Part shown: positions 10,076-18,133 of the stretch, in pieces | Layout: every line of letters begins with the position of its first letter | Position numbering within the stretch: the stretch's first letter is position 1 | Assembly (NCBI RefSeq): GCF_000284335.1 | Contig: NC_017096.1 | Coordinates: 1,116,001 to 1,180,000 of the forward strand | Reading direction: 5' to 3' | Length of the DNA stretch: 64,000 nt | Origin: Caldisericum exile AZM16c01 | Lineage (GTDB): Bacteria; Caldisericota; Caldisericia; Caldisericales; Caldisericaceae | Program-made: the position numbers and the translations under genes | The notes under the pieces: generated by a model | What the model saw: only the letters and a program-made list of their open reading frames with translations | Databases searched by the model: none | What the model was told of the DNA's origin: nothing

Positions 10076-10153
10076 TGGTCGGGGCGAGAAGATTCGAACT
10101 TCCGACCCCCTGCACCCCATGCAGGTGCGCTTACCAAACTGCGCCACGCCCCG
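10076..10153 (-). tRNA. tRNA-Pro (anticodon GGG)
   Basis: Acceptor stem CGGGGCG/CGCCCCG, discriminator A, encoded CCA at 10076-10078. The anticodon stem CCTGC/GCAGG encloses loop ATGGGGT, anticodon GGG. The T-arm is GGAAG-TTCGAAT-CTTCT. It is first in the two-tRNA transcript, with a clear promoter 26 bases upstream. The TGG isoacceptor is not in this window. Confidence 0.95.
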
Positions 10154-10178
10154 ACAATATACTTAATTGACCCGATAA

Positions 10179-10206
10179 ATTATATGAAAACTTTCTAAAT
10201 TTGCAA
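10179..10206 (-). promoter_or_regulatory. Promoter of the tRNA-Pro pair (and possibly the decarboxylase/ATPase operon)
   Basis: On the minus strand TTGCAA (10206-10201), a 16-base spacer and a perfect TATAAT (10184-10179). The predicted start is near 10172, about 19 bases before the first tRNA. No other good promoter is visible in the 25 bases between tRNA-Pro(CGG) and the decarboxylase, so the operon may be transcribed through the tRNAs from here. Confidence 0.75.
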
Positions 10207-10214
10207 CACTTTAA

Positions 10215-10557
10215 AGGCCTTAAGTAAGGAATAAGCCGGATTCTGTATCTCGAAGCCGAGATGGTAGTCATTTATCTAAGCGGCCAACCCGGTAGCATGA
10301 GGGGAGCACTCTTAAGCTACCCTATTTGGCCTTGCTCCGGGTGGGGTTTGCCATGCGTAGCCCTGTCACCAGGACTACCGGTGGTCTCTTACACCACCTT
10401 TTCACCCTTGCTAACTCAAAAGTTAGCGGTCTATTTTCTGTGGCACTTTCCCTGGGGTCACCCCCGCTTGGATTTCCCAAGCACCCTGCTCCCAGGAGTC
10501 CGGACTTTCCTCAGAAGGGTGTTGCCCTTCTGCGACTACCTTCCTTACTTAAGGCCT
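10215..10557 (-). ncRNA. rnpB: RNase P RNA (catalytic RNA for tRNA 5' processing)
   Basis: Minus-strand RNA closed by a perfect helix: positions 10216-10231 pair with 10541-10556 (P1). Inside are the conserved bacterial RNase P blocks: GAGGAAAGTCCGGACTCC near the 5' end, AGGGTGAAA...GGTGGTGTAAGAGACCACC in the middle, and ACAGAATCCGGCTTA at the 3' side. The stretch is unusually GC-rich for this window, as expected for a structured RNA of a heat-loving organism. Open frames on the opposite strand here are fortuitous. The ends are taken from the P1 helix and may be off by a few bases. Confidence 0.95.
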
Positions 10558-10561
10558 AAAA

Positions 10562-11275
10562 CTACTCTATCTTTAAGTATAGTATTTTTCCACAAATTTC
10601 GCAACGTAAAATTTTATTACCTTTTGTTTCCTTAAGAAATTCAACGAATTCTATAGGAAGTTTTACGCCACAATTACCACAATGGCCATGATCAACTTCA
10701 GTTATTGCACCATCTGGAAAATCTTCCCTTATTGACAAATACTCTCTTGTAAATTCTAAAGGCAATGTTGATAGGACATTCTCAAACTCCTTATCTAACG
10801 TTCCTTTTTCTTCTTTAATTTCTTTTTCAAGTTTCTTGTATTCCTCTTGGATGCTCTCATATCTGTTTTTAAGTTTTATAATATTATCACTTATTTCCTT
10901 TATCTTTTTGTCTTTGTCTGATATTTCAGATTCCACAAAAGATAAACTCTTTTTAAGTTCTTCTAACCTTGAAGTTAAGTTTTCCTCACTTTTTTTTGCT
11001 GCTTTAAGTTCTTTCTGAGTCTTAAATTGGTTTGAATCAATTGCGTTTTGAATACTTCTTAGTTCTCTTTCGGTTTCTTCGATCTCACGTTCTATTTCAT
11101 TTTTTCTTTTAACAAATCCAGATTTAGAAAGAGTTATTTCATCTATTTCACCACTTAAAGTTTTTATTTGATCTTCTATCTTTAGTTCTTCTTCGATTTC
11201 TTTGACACGTTTTTCTTTTTCGCGGGTTAATGTCAATTTGGTTTCTATTTCATAAAGTTTCTCAAGGTATGACAT
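10562..11275 (-). CDS. Coiled-coil protein with C-terminal C4 zinc ribbon
   Basis: A 237-residue protein of unknown cell function. Residues 1-180 are a long Glu/Lys coiled coil with a central turn (hairpin), followed by a zinc ribbon with paired cysteines HCGNCGVKLP and LRCEICGKIL near the C-terminus. This is the architecture of the bacterial C4-type zinc-ribbon coiled-coil family (Helicobacter CT398/HP0958-like), tied in other species to flagella and RNA handling. The ATG at 11275 is chosen since a perfect GGAGG lies 6 bases before it. An upstream in-frame start would fall inside the tRNA-Met gene. The stop is 5 bases from rnpB. Confidence 0.8.
   Translation of the reverse strand: MSYLEKLYEIETKLTLTREKEKRVKEIEEELKIEDQIKTLSGEIDEITLSKSGFVKRKNEIEREIEETERELRSIQNAIDSNQFKTQKELKAAKKSEENLTSRLEELKKSLSFVESEISDKDKKIKEISDNIIKLKNRYESIQEEYKKLEKEIKEEKGTLDKEFENVLSTLPLEFTREYLSIREDFPDGAITEVDHGHCGNCGVKLPIEFVEFLKETKGNKILRCEICGKILYLKIE
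10576..10604 (-). promoter_or_regulatory. Likely rnpB promoter inside the zinc-ribbon gene
   Basis: TTGCGA (10604-10599), 17-base spacer, TATACT (10581-10576) on the minus strand. The predicted start is about 10569, a dozen bases before the P1 helix of rnpB. The whole element lies inside the end of the upstream coding region. Confidence 0.5.
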
Positions 11276-11287
11276 AATATTCCTCCA

Positions 11288-11362
11288 TGGTGGGCCCGCT
11301 TGGATTCGAACCAAGAACCAATTGGTTATGAGCCAACCGCTCTGCCGTTGAGCTACGGGCCC
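11288..11362 (-). tRNA. tRNA-Met (anticodon CAT)
   Basis: Acceptor stem GGGCCCG/CGGGCCC with discriminator A and encoded CCA (11288-11290). The anticodon arm GTTGG-CTCATAA-CCAAT gives CAT. The T-arm is CTTGG-TTCGAAT-CCAAG. The perfectly paired first base pair argues for the elongator type rather than the initiator. A CAT anticodon could also belong to tRNA-Ile modified by TilS, which cannot be told by eye. Confidence 0.9.
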
Positions 11363-11380
11363 AAATTCAGGTGCATAACT

Positions 11381-11408
11381 ATTTTACACAAAAGCAATTT
11401 TTAGTCAA
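11381..11408 (-). promoter_or_regulatory. Promoter of tRNA-Met and the zinc-ribbon gene
   Basis: TTGACT (11408-11403), 16-base spacer, TAAAAT (11386-11381) on the minus strand. The predicted start is around 11374, about 12 bases before the tRNA. It lies just downstream of the terminator of the transporter operon. Confidence 0.7.
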
Positions 11409-11413
11409 GAGCA

Positions 11414-11441
11414 AACCGAGGGGAAAAGTATCCCCTCGGTT
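11414..11441 (-). terminator. Terminator of the peptide-transporter operon
   Basis: An 11-bp inverted repeat (AACCGAGGGGA / TCCCCTCGGTT, arms 11414-11424 and 11431-11441) with a 6-base loop, 20 bases after the ATPase stop. The following minus-strand T-run is short, so termination may be helped by other factors. Confidence 0.75.
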
Positions 11442-11461
11442 ATATAAATTCACAGAAAAAT

Positions 11462-12454
11462 TTACTTTGAATATTCAACTACTTTACCTTCTTTTACAAA
11501 ATGGCATGCAACATAATGACCTGAACCTACATCAATTAGCGGCGGCTCTTTCTCTGCGCAGATGTCCTTTGCAAACCTGCAACGAGTTCTAAATCTACAT
11601 CCTGATGGTGGATTAATCGGTGAAGGAATATCTCCCTGAAGAAGAATTCTTTCTTTTTTAATTTCTGGATCTGGAATTGGTATTGCAGAAAGGAGCGCCT
11701 GTGTATAGGGATGAAGAGGCGTTGTAAATAACTCTTTTGTTTCGGCAACTTCAACGAGTTTACCAAGATACATTACACCAATTCTATCTGAAACGTGTCT
11801 AACAACAGCGAGGTTATGTGCAACAAGCAAGTATGTAAGTGCTAATTTTTGCTGTAACTCAAGAAGAAGATTTAAAACCTGTGCTTGAATTGAAGCATCA
11901 AGAGCAGAAACAGGCTCGTCCGCCACAACAAATTTTGGATTCAAAACTATCGCACGTGCAATCCCAATTCTCTGTCTCTGTCCACCTGAGAATTCGTGAG
12001 GATATCTTCTAAGGTATTCAGGACGCAAGCCTACGAGTTTCATTATTTCAACCACTCTTTCTTCTTGCTCTTTTCTATCCCCAATGCCATGCACTAAAAG
12101 TGGCTCACGGATTATTTCTCCAATTGGCATTCTTGGGTTAAGCGATCCATACGGATCCTGGAAAATAATTTGCATTTCCCTTCTTATTGGTCTCAATTGG
12201 TTTTCGGGCAACTTAGTTATATCTTTCCCATCAAAAATAATTTTGCCTTTCGTTGGCTCGATTAACCTTATAATTGTTTTGCCAGCAGTTGTTTTACCGC
12301 TTCCACTTTCACCTACAAGCCCAAAAGTCTCACCTTCGAAGATGTGGAAACTCACATCATCAACTGCCTTTACCCATCCTACTGGTCGCGAAAAAACACC
12401 ACCAAGAACAGGAAAGTATTTTACTAAATTTTGAACCTCAACAAGTTTTTTCAT
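11462..12454 (-). CDS. Oligopeptide/dipeptide ABC transporter ATPase (OppF/DppF type)
   Basis: A 330-residue cytoplasmic ATPase powering peptide uptake. Walker [10 protein letters not shown] (about 48-56), signature [11 protein letters not shown], Walker [13 protein letters not shown] and the switch histidine in LVAHNLAVV are all present. The C-terminal Opp/Dpp extension has a cysteine cluster ([14 protein letters not shown]...C) that in homologues binds an Fe-S cluster. Its start overlaps the partner ATPase stop by 4 bases. Substrate could be peptides or, as in some thermophiles, oligosaccharides. Confidence 0.93.
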   Translation of the reverse strand: MKKLVEVQNLVKYFPVLGGVFSRPVGWVKAVDDVSFHIFEGETFGLVGESGSGKTTAGKTIIRLIEPTKGKIIFDGKDITKLPENQLRPIRREMQIIFQDPYGSLNPRMPIGEIIREPLLVHGIGDRKEQEERVVEIMKLVGLRPEYLRRYPHEFSGGQRQRIGIARAIVLNPKFVVADEPVSALDASIQAQVLNLLLELQQKLALTYLLVAHNLAVVRHVSDRIGVMYLGKLVEVAETKELFTTPLHPYTQALLSAIPIPDPEIKKERILLQGDIPSPINPPSGCRFRTRCRFAKDICAEKEPPLIDVGSGHYVACHFVKEGKVVEYSK

Positions 12455-13452
12455 GATACAGCCTCCTTCTCAACAGCAACTGGGTGGAAACACCTCACAA
12501 GATGACCTGACTCAATCTCTGCAAGTTCTGGCATTTCTTTTCTACAACGTTCAGTTGCGAAAGGACATCTTGGGTTAAAGTGACATCCGTTAGGCATTCT
12601 ATATGGATTTGGCACCATTCCTTCAATTGCAGGAAGAGGAGTTTTAGTTTTTTCCGTCTTCAAACTTGGCACAGAACTCAATAGACCGTAAGTGTAAGGA
12701 TGTCTTGGTCTCTTGAAGATTTGATATACATCTCCGTATTCCACAATCTTTCCAGTGTAGGCAACCGCAACTGAATTAGCCATTTCAGCAACGAGTGCAA
12801 GATCGTGAGTTATGAATAAAATCGCCATACCAGTCCTCTTTTGTAGATCCTTCATAAGTTCAAGAATCTGCGCTTGAATCGTTACATCTAATGCAGTGGT
12901 TGCCTCATCCGAAATAAGAAGATCAGGGTTGCATGACATTGCCATTGCAATCATGACTCTTTGTCTCATTCCACCACTCAACTCATGTGGATATTGGTTA
13001 AACCTTCTTTCAGGCTCTGGAATTCCGACAAGCCTTAGAAGTTCTATTGTCCTCTTCTTTGCTTCTTCTTCACTTACATCCTGATGTATAAGGATTGCTT
13101 CCATTATTTGGTCGCCAACAGTATAAACCGGGTTTAAGGATGTCATTGGCTCTTGGAAGATCATTGCAATCTCTGCACCTCTAATTTTCCTCATTTGTTC
13201 AGGCGTCTTTTTAACAAGATCTTCTCCTTTAAAAATAATTTCCCCACCAACAATTTTTCCAGGGGCATCAATGAGTTGCATTATTGAAAGAGATGCAACT
13301 GACTTTCCGCATCCACTTTCCCCAACAAGTCCAAGTACTTCTCCTTTATGAATTGTGAAATTCATCCCGTCAACTGCTTTAACAACACCGTCATCAGTGA
13401 AAAAATACGTTTTTAAATCTCTTACATCAAGTAGTACTTCTTCCCTTTCCAT
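12451..13452 (-). CDS. Oligopeptide/dipeptide ABC transporter ATPase (OppD/DppD type)
   Basis: A 333-residue second ATPase of the same importer. Walker [10 protein letters not shown], signature [14 protein letters not shown], Walker [13 protein letters not shown] and the [10 protein letters not shown] switch are intact. The C-terminal extension holds the paired cysteines [14 protein letters not shown]. It pairs with the downstream OppF-like ATPase as a heterodimer, the usual Opp/Dpp arrangement. It starts 7 bases after the OppC-like permease. Complete, with no missing catalytic residue. Confidence 0.93.
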   Translation of the reverse strand: MEREEVLLDVRDLKTYFFTDDGVVKAVDGMNFTIHKGEVLGLVGESGCGKSVASLSIMQLIDAPGKIVGGEIIFKGEDLVKKTPEQMRKIRGAEIAMIFQEPMTSLNPVYTVGDQIMEAILIHQDVSEEEAKKRTIELLRLVGIPEPERRFNQYPHELSGGMRQRVMIAMAMSCNPDLLISDEATTALDVTIQAQILELMKDLQKRTGMAILFITHDLALVAEMANSVAVAYTGKIVEYGDVYQIFKRPRHPYTYGLLSSVPSLKTEKTKTPLPAIEGMVPNPYRMPNGCHFNPRCPFATERCRKEMPELAEIESGHLVRCFHPVAVEKEAVS

Positions 13453-13459
13453 TTCTCAC

Positions 13460-14353
13460 CTACCTATAAAGTTTAGGATCCATTGCATCACGCAATCCAT
13501 CACCAAGGTAATTAAATGCAAGAACAGTTATAAACATAGCCAAACCTGGAGACCAAACAAGCCATGGTGCAATTGCCATTGCATACTGTGCATTTTGGAG
13601 CATGTTTCCCCAAGATGGTGTTGGTGGCATAACCCCAAATCCAAGATAACTCAACGCCGCTTCGTATATGATATTTCCACCAACTCCTAATGTAGCAGAT
13701 ACGATAATTGGAGCAAGAGAATTTGGAAGTATATGTCGCCATATGATTCTATTGTTTGAAACACCAATTGCTCTTGCAGCTTCGACATATTCATTTTCTC
13801 TCAAGGAGAGGAACATACCTCTTACAATTCTTGCGTCGGTCATCCAACCAAAGATTGCAATTACTAAAATGATTTTCCAGACACCTGCACCTGGAATAAC
13901 TGATGCTAACACTATTAAAAGAGGAAGGACTGGTATTGAAAACATAATGTCAGTAAATCTCATAAGAATTGTATCAAGCACTCCACCATAATATCCCGCG
14001 TATGCACCCACTATAATGCCAACAGCCAAAGCGGAAACAACCGATGCAAAACCAACCAAAAGCGAAATTCTTCCTCCGTAGAATAAACGCGTCAAAACGT
14101 CTCTTCCAAGTTCATCTGTCCCAAGTAAGTGCCTTAAATTTGGTGCCTGTAAGACTTCTTCAGTCGAGCCAAGTTCAGCAACCTTGTATGGAGAAAGATA
14201 AGGTCCTACGATACACGCAAGAATTATTAATATTAGAACGACAAGAGAAAGCATTGCAAGTTTATGCTTTCTTAGTCTTTTTCCGACAAGATACCAATAA
14301 GTTTCCACTCTACCTGTAACTATCTCTTCTATTTTTGTAACTTCAACCGCCAT
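13460..14353 (-). CDS. Peptide ABC transporter permease, OppC/DppC type
   Basis: A 297-residue inner-membrane permease with about six helices. The N-terminal tail (1-30) is cytoplasmic, then comes the long 'LLGTDELGRDVLTRLFYGGRISL' block typical of the C-type permeases. The EAA loop that docks on the ATPases is EAARAIGVSNNRIIWRHILPN. It ends in DAMDPKLYR, also characteristic. It follows the B-type permease by 10 bases and uses an ATG preceded by GGAGGTAACC. Confidence 0.93.
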   Translation of the reverse strand: MAVEVTKIEEIVTGRVETYWYLVGKRLRKHKLAMLSLVVLILIILACIVGPYLSPYKVAELGSTEEVLQAPNLRHLLGTDELGRDVLTRLFYGGRISLLVGFASVVSALAVGIIVGAYAGYYGGVLDTILMRFTDIMFSIPVLPLLIVLASVIPGAGVWKIILVIAIFGWMTDARIVRGMFLSLRENEYVEAARAIGVSNNRIIWRHILPNSLAPIIVSATLGVGGNIIYEAALSYLGFGVMPPTPSWGNMLQNAQYAMAIAPWLVWSPGLAMFITVLAFNYLGDGLRDAMDPKLYR

Positions 14354-14363
14354 AGGTTACCTC

Positions 14364-15332
14364 CTAACTATACCTTATACGAGGGTCAACAACAGCGTAT
14401 AGTAAATCTGCGATTAAATTCCCAATAATAAGAAGACTCGATTCCAAAAGAAGACACACCATTGCAACAGGATAATCATTTGAAAGCATTGCATCAACTG
14501 TTAGTCTTCCCATGCCGGGAATACTAAATACAGTTTCGGTAATTGTTGCGCCAGAAATTATGCCAGGAAGAGAAAGACCCAATAATGTGACTATAGGGAT
14601 AAGGGCGTTTCTCAAAGCATGTTTAAATATAACTGTTCTTTCGGGAAGTCCTTTTGCTCTTGCAGTTCTAACGTAGTCCATTCTTATTACTTCAAGCATT
14701 GAACTTCTTGCATAACGCATCCACGAAGCCATACTGAACAAAGAAAGAACTATAACTGGCAAAATCATGTATTTTGCCTGGTCGAAGAATCTAACCACAA
14801 ATGGCGCGGTTTCTATTCCCGGTGTCATTACGCCACCAATTGGAAGCCAACCAAGCCTAAGGCCAAAAATCATCATCAAAATAAAACCAAACCAGAACGT
14901 TGGCATTGACATTCCAAAAAATGCAAAGAATGTGAAGAAATAGTCAAAAAATGTATACTGGTGTAATGCAGAGTAAATTCCAATAGGAACACCAATGATA
15001 AATGCAAGAACAAGAGATGCAATAGAAAATCTCAAAGTGTAAGTTATCGCTCGTCCTACAAGTTCTGTTACAGGTTTTCCACCTGCAAAAATGGAAACAC
15101 CCCAATTTCCTGTTATCATAGACCAGAACCACTTAAAGAACCTCAAGTACCATGGAAGGTCAAAACCCCATGCGTGTTTTAATCTTGCAATGTCTTCTGG
15201 TCTAATTCTTGGGTTTATTGCCATTTGTGCAAATGGATCGCCTACCAAACTCAAGACTCCAAATGTTACAAGAGCTACCCCTAAGAAAAGCGGGATCATC
15301 TGCAAAATTCTCCTAATTAAGTAGTTTCTCAC
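14364..15332 (-). CDS. Peptide ABC transporter permease, OppB/DppB type
   Basis: A 322-residue permease beginning with the family lead MRNYLIRRILQMIPLFLGV and a GTG start preceded by AAGGAGG. The EAA-like loop YVRTARAKGLPERTVIFKHALRN is intact, and the end (LIADLLYAVVDPRIRY) is typical. It is first of the four transporter genes after the hairpin behind the binding-protein gene, and so is probably made in smaller amount than that protein. Confidence 0.93.
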   Translation of the reverse strand: MRNYLIRRILQMIPLFLGVALVTFGVLSLVGDPFAQMAINPRIRPEDIARLKHAWGFDLPWYLRFFKWFWSMITGNWGVSIFAGGKPVTELVGRAITYTLRFSIASLVLAFIIGVPIGIYSALHQYTFFDYFFTFFAFFGMSMPTFWFGFILMMIFGLRLGWLPIGGVMTPGIETAPFVVRFFDQAKYMILPVIVLSLFSMASWMRYARSSMLEVIRMDYVRTARAKGLPERTVIFKHALRNALIPIVTLLGLSLPGIISGATITETVFSIPGMGRLTVDAMLSNDYPVAMVCLLLESSLLIIGNLIADLLYAVVDPRIRYS

Positions 15333-15362
15333 TTTTTCCTAAGCCTCCTTACCTTAAAAATA

Positions 15363-15386
15363 GGGGGCCTCTTTGCGGAGGCCCCC
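15363..15386 (-). terminator. Leaky terminator between binding protein and permeases
   Basis: A GC-rich hairpin: arms 15363-15371 and 15378-15386 (GGGGGCCTC/GAGGCCCCC) with a 6-base loop, followed on the minus strand by TATTTTTA. It lies 24 bases after the solute-binding gene stop and before the OppB-type permease, with no new promoter seen. It probably sets a high binding-protein to permease ratio. Confidence 0.75.
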
Positions 15387-15409
15387 GCAAAGTCAAATTA
15401 AATTTTTAT

Positions 15410-17635
15410 CTATTTCTTCTCCCAATACCAGAGTTCGGAGTTATAAGTATATCCAATTGAAGATGACATTACATAATCAAATCCTGCCATTGCAAGGTTC
15501 TTCTTTGGAGTATAAACATCAGTCCAGAGGTTCAACCCAACTTGAGGGACAAGATCTACAATACGCTGTTCTGCAATATAGTAGTTCTTCTGACGAACCG
15601 CTGGGTCAACTTCGTGAGTTGCCTTATAAATTGCATCGTCAAGCGTTGGATCTGAAATACCAGTGTAGTTCTGACCCTGCCAACCATTTTCCTCGGTTGG
15701 GATTTGTGAGGAGTGGTAGAGTGTAAATCCACCTGGATCAAGTGGGTCACCGCCCCAAGCAAACATTGCAAGTTGGAACATCCTGTGAGTTGTATAGGTG
15801 CCAAAGAAATAACTTGCTGCTAAGAACTTTGTCTGGATATCAATTCCAATTTTCTTGAGTTGTGCTTGCAAAACAACTGCTTCATCCTTTCTATCCTGAC
15901 GTGTTGTTGTTGAAAGTTCAAGTGTTAATTTCTTTCCATCTTTATACCTGTAACCATCTGAACCCATCTTCCAACCTGCTTCATCAAGGAGCTTATTAGC
16001 CATTGCTGGATCATATTTTGGCATTACAGCCTTTGGATTTCTGTAAAATTCGTTAAAGAGTGCGATGTATGGATAGTAGAGGTTCTTCCTAACACCAAGG
16101 TGAACACGCATGTTAAGGTCATCATAATCAATTCCATATGCAAGTGCTTTACGAACTCTTACATCTGATAGAATTGGATCAGTAACATTAATCTCAAAGT
16201 GTTCCCAGAATGTTGATGGAATCTTTTGGACTTTGATTGTTGGAATCTTTTCTGCCTGTTGTGCTTCTTTGGAACCAAGACCAATAAGTGTCAAATCAAC
16301 TTTACCTGCAAGAACGTTCATAAGCATGGTGTTTGTATCAGGAATCCACTGATATACAAATTTCTGAATAAGTGGTTTTGCTCCTGCCCAACCAAACCAG
16401 TACGGATTGGGAACCAATGATATATAGGATCCTTCAACCCATTGATCAATCTTGTAAGGGCCAGCATGAATTGGCTTTTTTGCTAAATCTGAAGAAGTGA
16501 TCTGTTCAAGTGGCACCTTACTATAGAAGTGCTTTGGATAAATTGGAAGCCCAAGGTTTGCATAAGGAGTTGTGTCTTTCCATGTGACAACCATCGTATA
16601 TGGGTCAGGGAATTCAATTTTTTCAATCTTATCATATGGATCAGTTGTTGGAATTTGTTCAATCTTTCCTGAAAGATAAATATCAAAAACAGCAAAATTA
16701 ATGTCATCTTTGTAGTTTACAGGAGTGCCATCGGACCACTTTACACCTTTCCTAAGGTAGTATGTAGTTTTCATCCAAGTTTTTCCATCTGGTCCTTTGT
16801 AAGTTGTCCAAGTGCCGTCCTTAAAGTTGGGGACATTAAGTGCCATACGAGGTACTACTGTTCCATTGGGGAATTCCATAATAAGACCATCTTCATACTG
16901 CATTGCAATATTACGCTGTGCCATCATTGATGTTGCAAACGACATCAATGCATCTGGCTCCTGTGTTTGTGCAACGACAACTTGTCCACCTACTTGTGGA
17001 GGAACCATGATCTTATAAATTGCATATGCGCATTCTGCCCTTGTTGCTGCCATTGTCGGATCAACGGTGCCTTCTTTTGTGTGGTATGTGAGAATTTGAA
17101 TATCAGGCCTGTATGCAAGCGTTACTGCTCCAACTGCCCAAGATGCGATCTTTTTCCAGTCATTTGCCCAAACAATTGGCTCGCCTTTCCAAGCATTTGC
17201 CTCTGCTTCTTTCCCAACAACTCTTACGCCAAGAACTGCAAGTTCTTGCCTTGAAATGGAGTTTGCAGGCTTAAATGTACCATCAGCATACCCCTTGATA
17301 TAACCTGCTTTTACTGCTGCTTCAACGTAACCATAAGACCAACGATCTGCTGGCACATCCTTGAATGTTGGCGTTGCAGGTTTGTACTCCTTCAAGCCTT
17401 TTGCAATGCAAATCATCTTTGCAAATTGCTCTCTTGTAACTGGATTCTCAGGCTTGAATGTGCCATCTGAAAAACCTGCGATAACACCCTTTGAAACGAG
17501 GTAATCAATCTGGTCTTTCGCCCAGTAGTCTGCAGAAACATCTTTAAACCCTGCAGCATTAACGCTCAATGGTCTTACTGCAAAAAGCGTTAAGACCATT
17601 GCCAATGCTACTACCACTACTAATACTTTCTTCAT
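15410..17635 (-). CDS. S-layer-homology / extracellular solute-binding protein fusion (SBP family 5)
   Basis: A 741-residue exported peptide-binding protein. A signal peptide (MKKVLVVVVALAMVLTLF...VNAA, cleavage after about residue 27-28) is followed by two clear SLH repeats (FKDVSADYWAKDQIDYL; FKDVPADRWSYGYVEAAV with GYADGTFKP) and a third degenerate one to about residue 205. The rest is an SBP_bac_5 domain as in OppA/DppA. No lipobox cysteine is present, so anchoring is by SLH rather than lipid. ATG 17635 with GGAGG seven bases ahead is chosen. An in-frame TTG at 17692 with its own strong AAAGGAGGTG would add a basic 19-residue lead. The first gene of the transporter set, it probably feeds the permeases downstream. 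Confidence 0.93.
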   Translation of the reverse strand: MKKVLVVVVALAMVLTLFAVRPLSVNAAGFKDVSADYWAKDQIDYLVSKGVIAGFSDGTFKPENPVTREQFAKMICIAKGLKEYKPATPTFKDVPADRWSYGYVEAAVKAGYIKGYADGTFKPANSISRQELAVLGVRVVGKEAEANAWKGEPIVWANDWKKIASWAVGAVTLAYRPDIQILTYHTKEGTVDPTMAATRAECAYAIYKIMVPPQVGGQVVVAQTQEPDALMSFATSMMAQRNIAMQYEDGLIMEFPNGTVVPRMALNVPNFKDGTWTTYKGPDGKTWMKTTYYLRKGVKWSDGTPVNYKDDINFAVFDIYLSGKIEQIPTTDPYDKIEKIEFPDPYTMVVTWKDTTPYANLGLPIYPKHFYSKVPLEQITSSDLAKKPIHAGPYKIDQWVEGSYISLVPNPYWFGWAGAKPLIQKFVYQWIPDTNTMLMNVLAGKVDLTLIGLGSKEAQQAEKIPTIKVQKIPSTFWEHFEINVTDPILSDVRVRKALAYGIDYDDLNMRVHLGVRKNLYYPYIALFNEFYRNPKAVMPKYDPAMANKLLDEAGWKMGSDGYRYKDGKKLTLELSTTTRQDRKDEAVVLQAQLKKIGIDIQTKFLAASYFFGTYTTHRMFQLAMFAWGGDPLDPGGFTLYHSSQIPTEENGWQGQNYTGISDPTLDDAIYKATHEVDPAVRQKNYYIAEQRIVDLVPQVGLNLWTDVYTPKKNLAMAGFDYVMSSSIGYTYNSELWYWEKK

Positions 17636-17667
17636 GCTCTTACCTCCTTCTTTTAGTTTTTTAAACG

Positions 17668-17684
17668 AAACTTTTCGAAAGTTT
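17668..17684 (-). repeat. Hairpin between the two alternative start sites of the SLH/SBP gene
   Basis: A perfect 7-bp inverted repeat AAACTTT/AAAGTTT with a 3-base loop, lying between the upstream Shine-Dalgarno/TTG (17692) and the main Shine-Dalgarno/ATG (17635). It could be an operator or an RNA element controlling start choice. Confidence 0.45.
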
Positions 17685-17704
17685 TTTGCCAACTTTCACC
17701 TCCT

Positions 17705-18133
17705 TTAATGTAAGGTTTCCAATCCTAACGGTGCTTGCAAACTCCATATATAATTATACAGAAATTGTCGAGATTGCAAATATGAATAAAACTTAATTTT
17801 ATAGAATATCTTATCGCTACTTTTGTAAACCTCCCTAAGAGTCAAATGTTCGTTGTTATTAACAGGAGATACATCAAAAAGTAGTCCAAAAATATCAAAC
17901 ATAAACGAAAATAAACTCTGGTTTTGAGAAGAGGAAGCAACCGTCTCCCTAAAAAGATTCAAAGATTTTTCGAATATCTTTTCCTTGGATAAATTTGGAT
18001 TTTCACGTTTTTCTTTCAAAAGAAGTGCAACTTCAAAAAGTTCGGCCTCTTCCTCTGATAATCCGTTAACGAACTTTTCTTCTTTTAGAAATTTTTCAAG
18101 TATACTATCAAATCTTTCTTCTATGTTATCCAT
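17705..18133 (-). CDS. Hypothetical acidic protein downstream of an ECF sigma factor (possible soluble sigma regulator)
   Basis: 142 residues, helical and acidic, with no membrane segment and no zinc-binding HxxxCxxC. The first 60 residues (ERFDSILEKFLKEEKF...LSEEEAELFEVALLLKE) resemble the N-terminal helix pattern of proteins encoded just after ECF sigma genes in Chloroflexi-like bacteria ('~~LE~~L~~~~~~~~~~~~~~~EL~~LL~~A~~L'). It overlaps the sigma gene by 8 bases, so the two are made together. An anti-sigma role is inferred from position and this weak likeness only. Confidence 0.45.
   Translation of the reverse strand: MDNIEERFDSILEKFLKEEKFVNGLSEEEAELFEVALLLKEKRENPNLSKEKIFEKSLNLFRETVASSSQNQSLFSFMFDIFGLLFDVSPVNNNEHLTLREVYKSSDKIFYKIKFYSYLQSRQFLYNYIWSLQAPLGLETLH
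17753..17780 (-). promoter_or_regulatory. Internal promoter for the SLH/SBP gene
   Basis: TTTGCA (17780-17775), 16-base spacer, perfect TATAAT (17758-17753) on the minus strand, within the end of the hypothetical gene. The predicted start is near 17746, leaving a leader of about 54 bases to the TTG start or 111 to the ATG. Confidence 0.6.

Noticed and set aside
10261-10635. Open frames on the plus strand over 10261-10635
   Set aside because: They lie on the strand opposite the RNase P RNA, whose conserved blocks and P1 helix explain the sequence; no coding signal remains.
11276-11314. Upstream extension of the zinc-ribbon gene to 11314
   Set aside because: It would translate part of tRNA-Met; the ATG at 11275 has a perfect Shine-Dalgarno.
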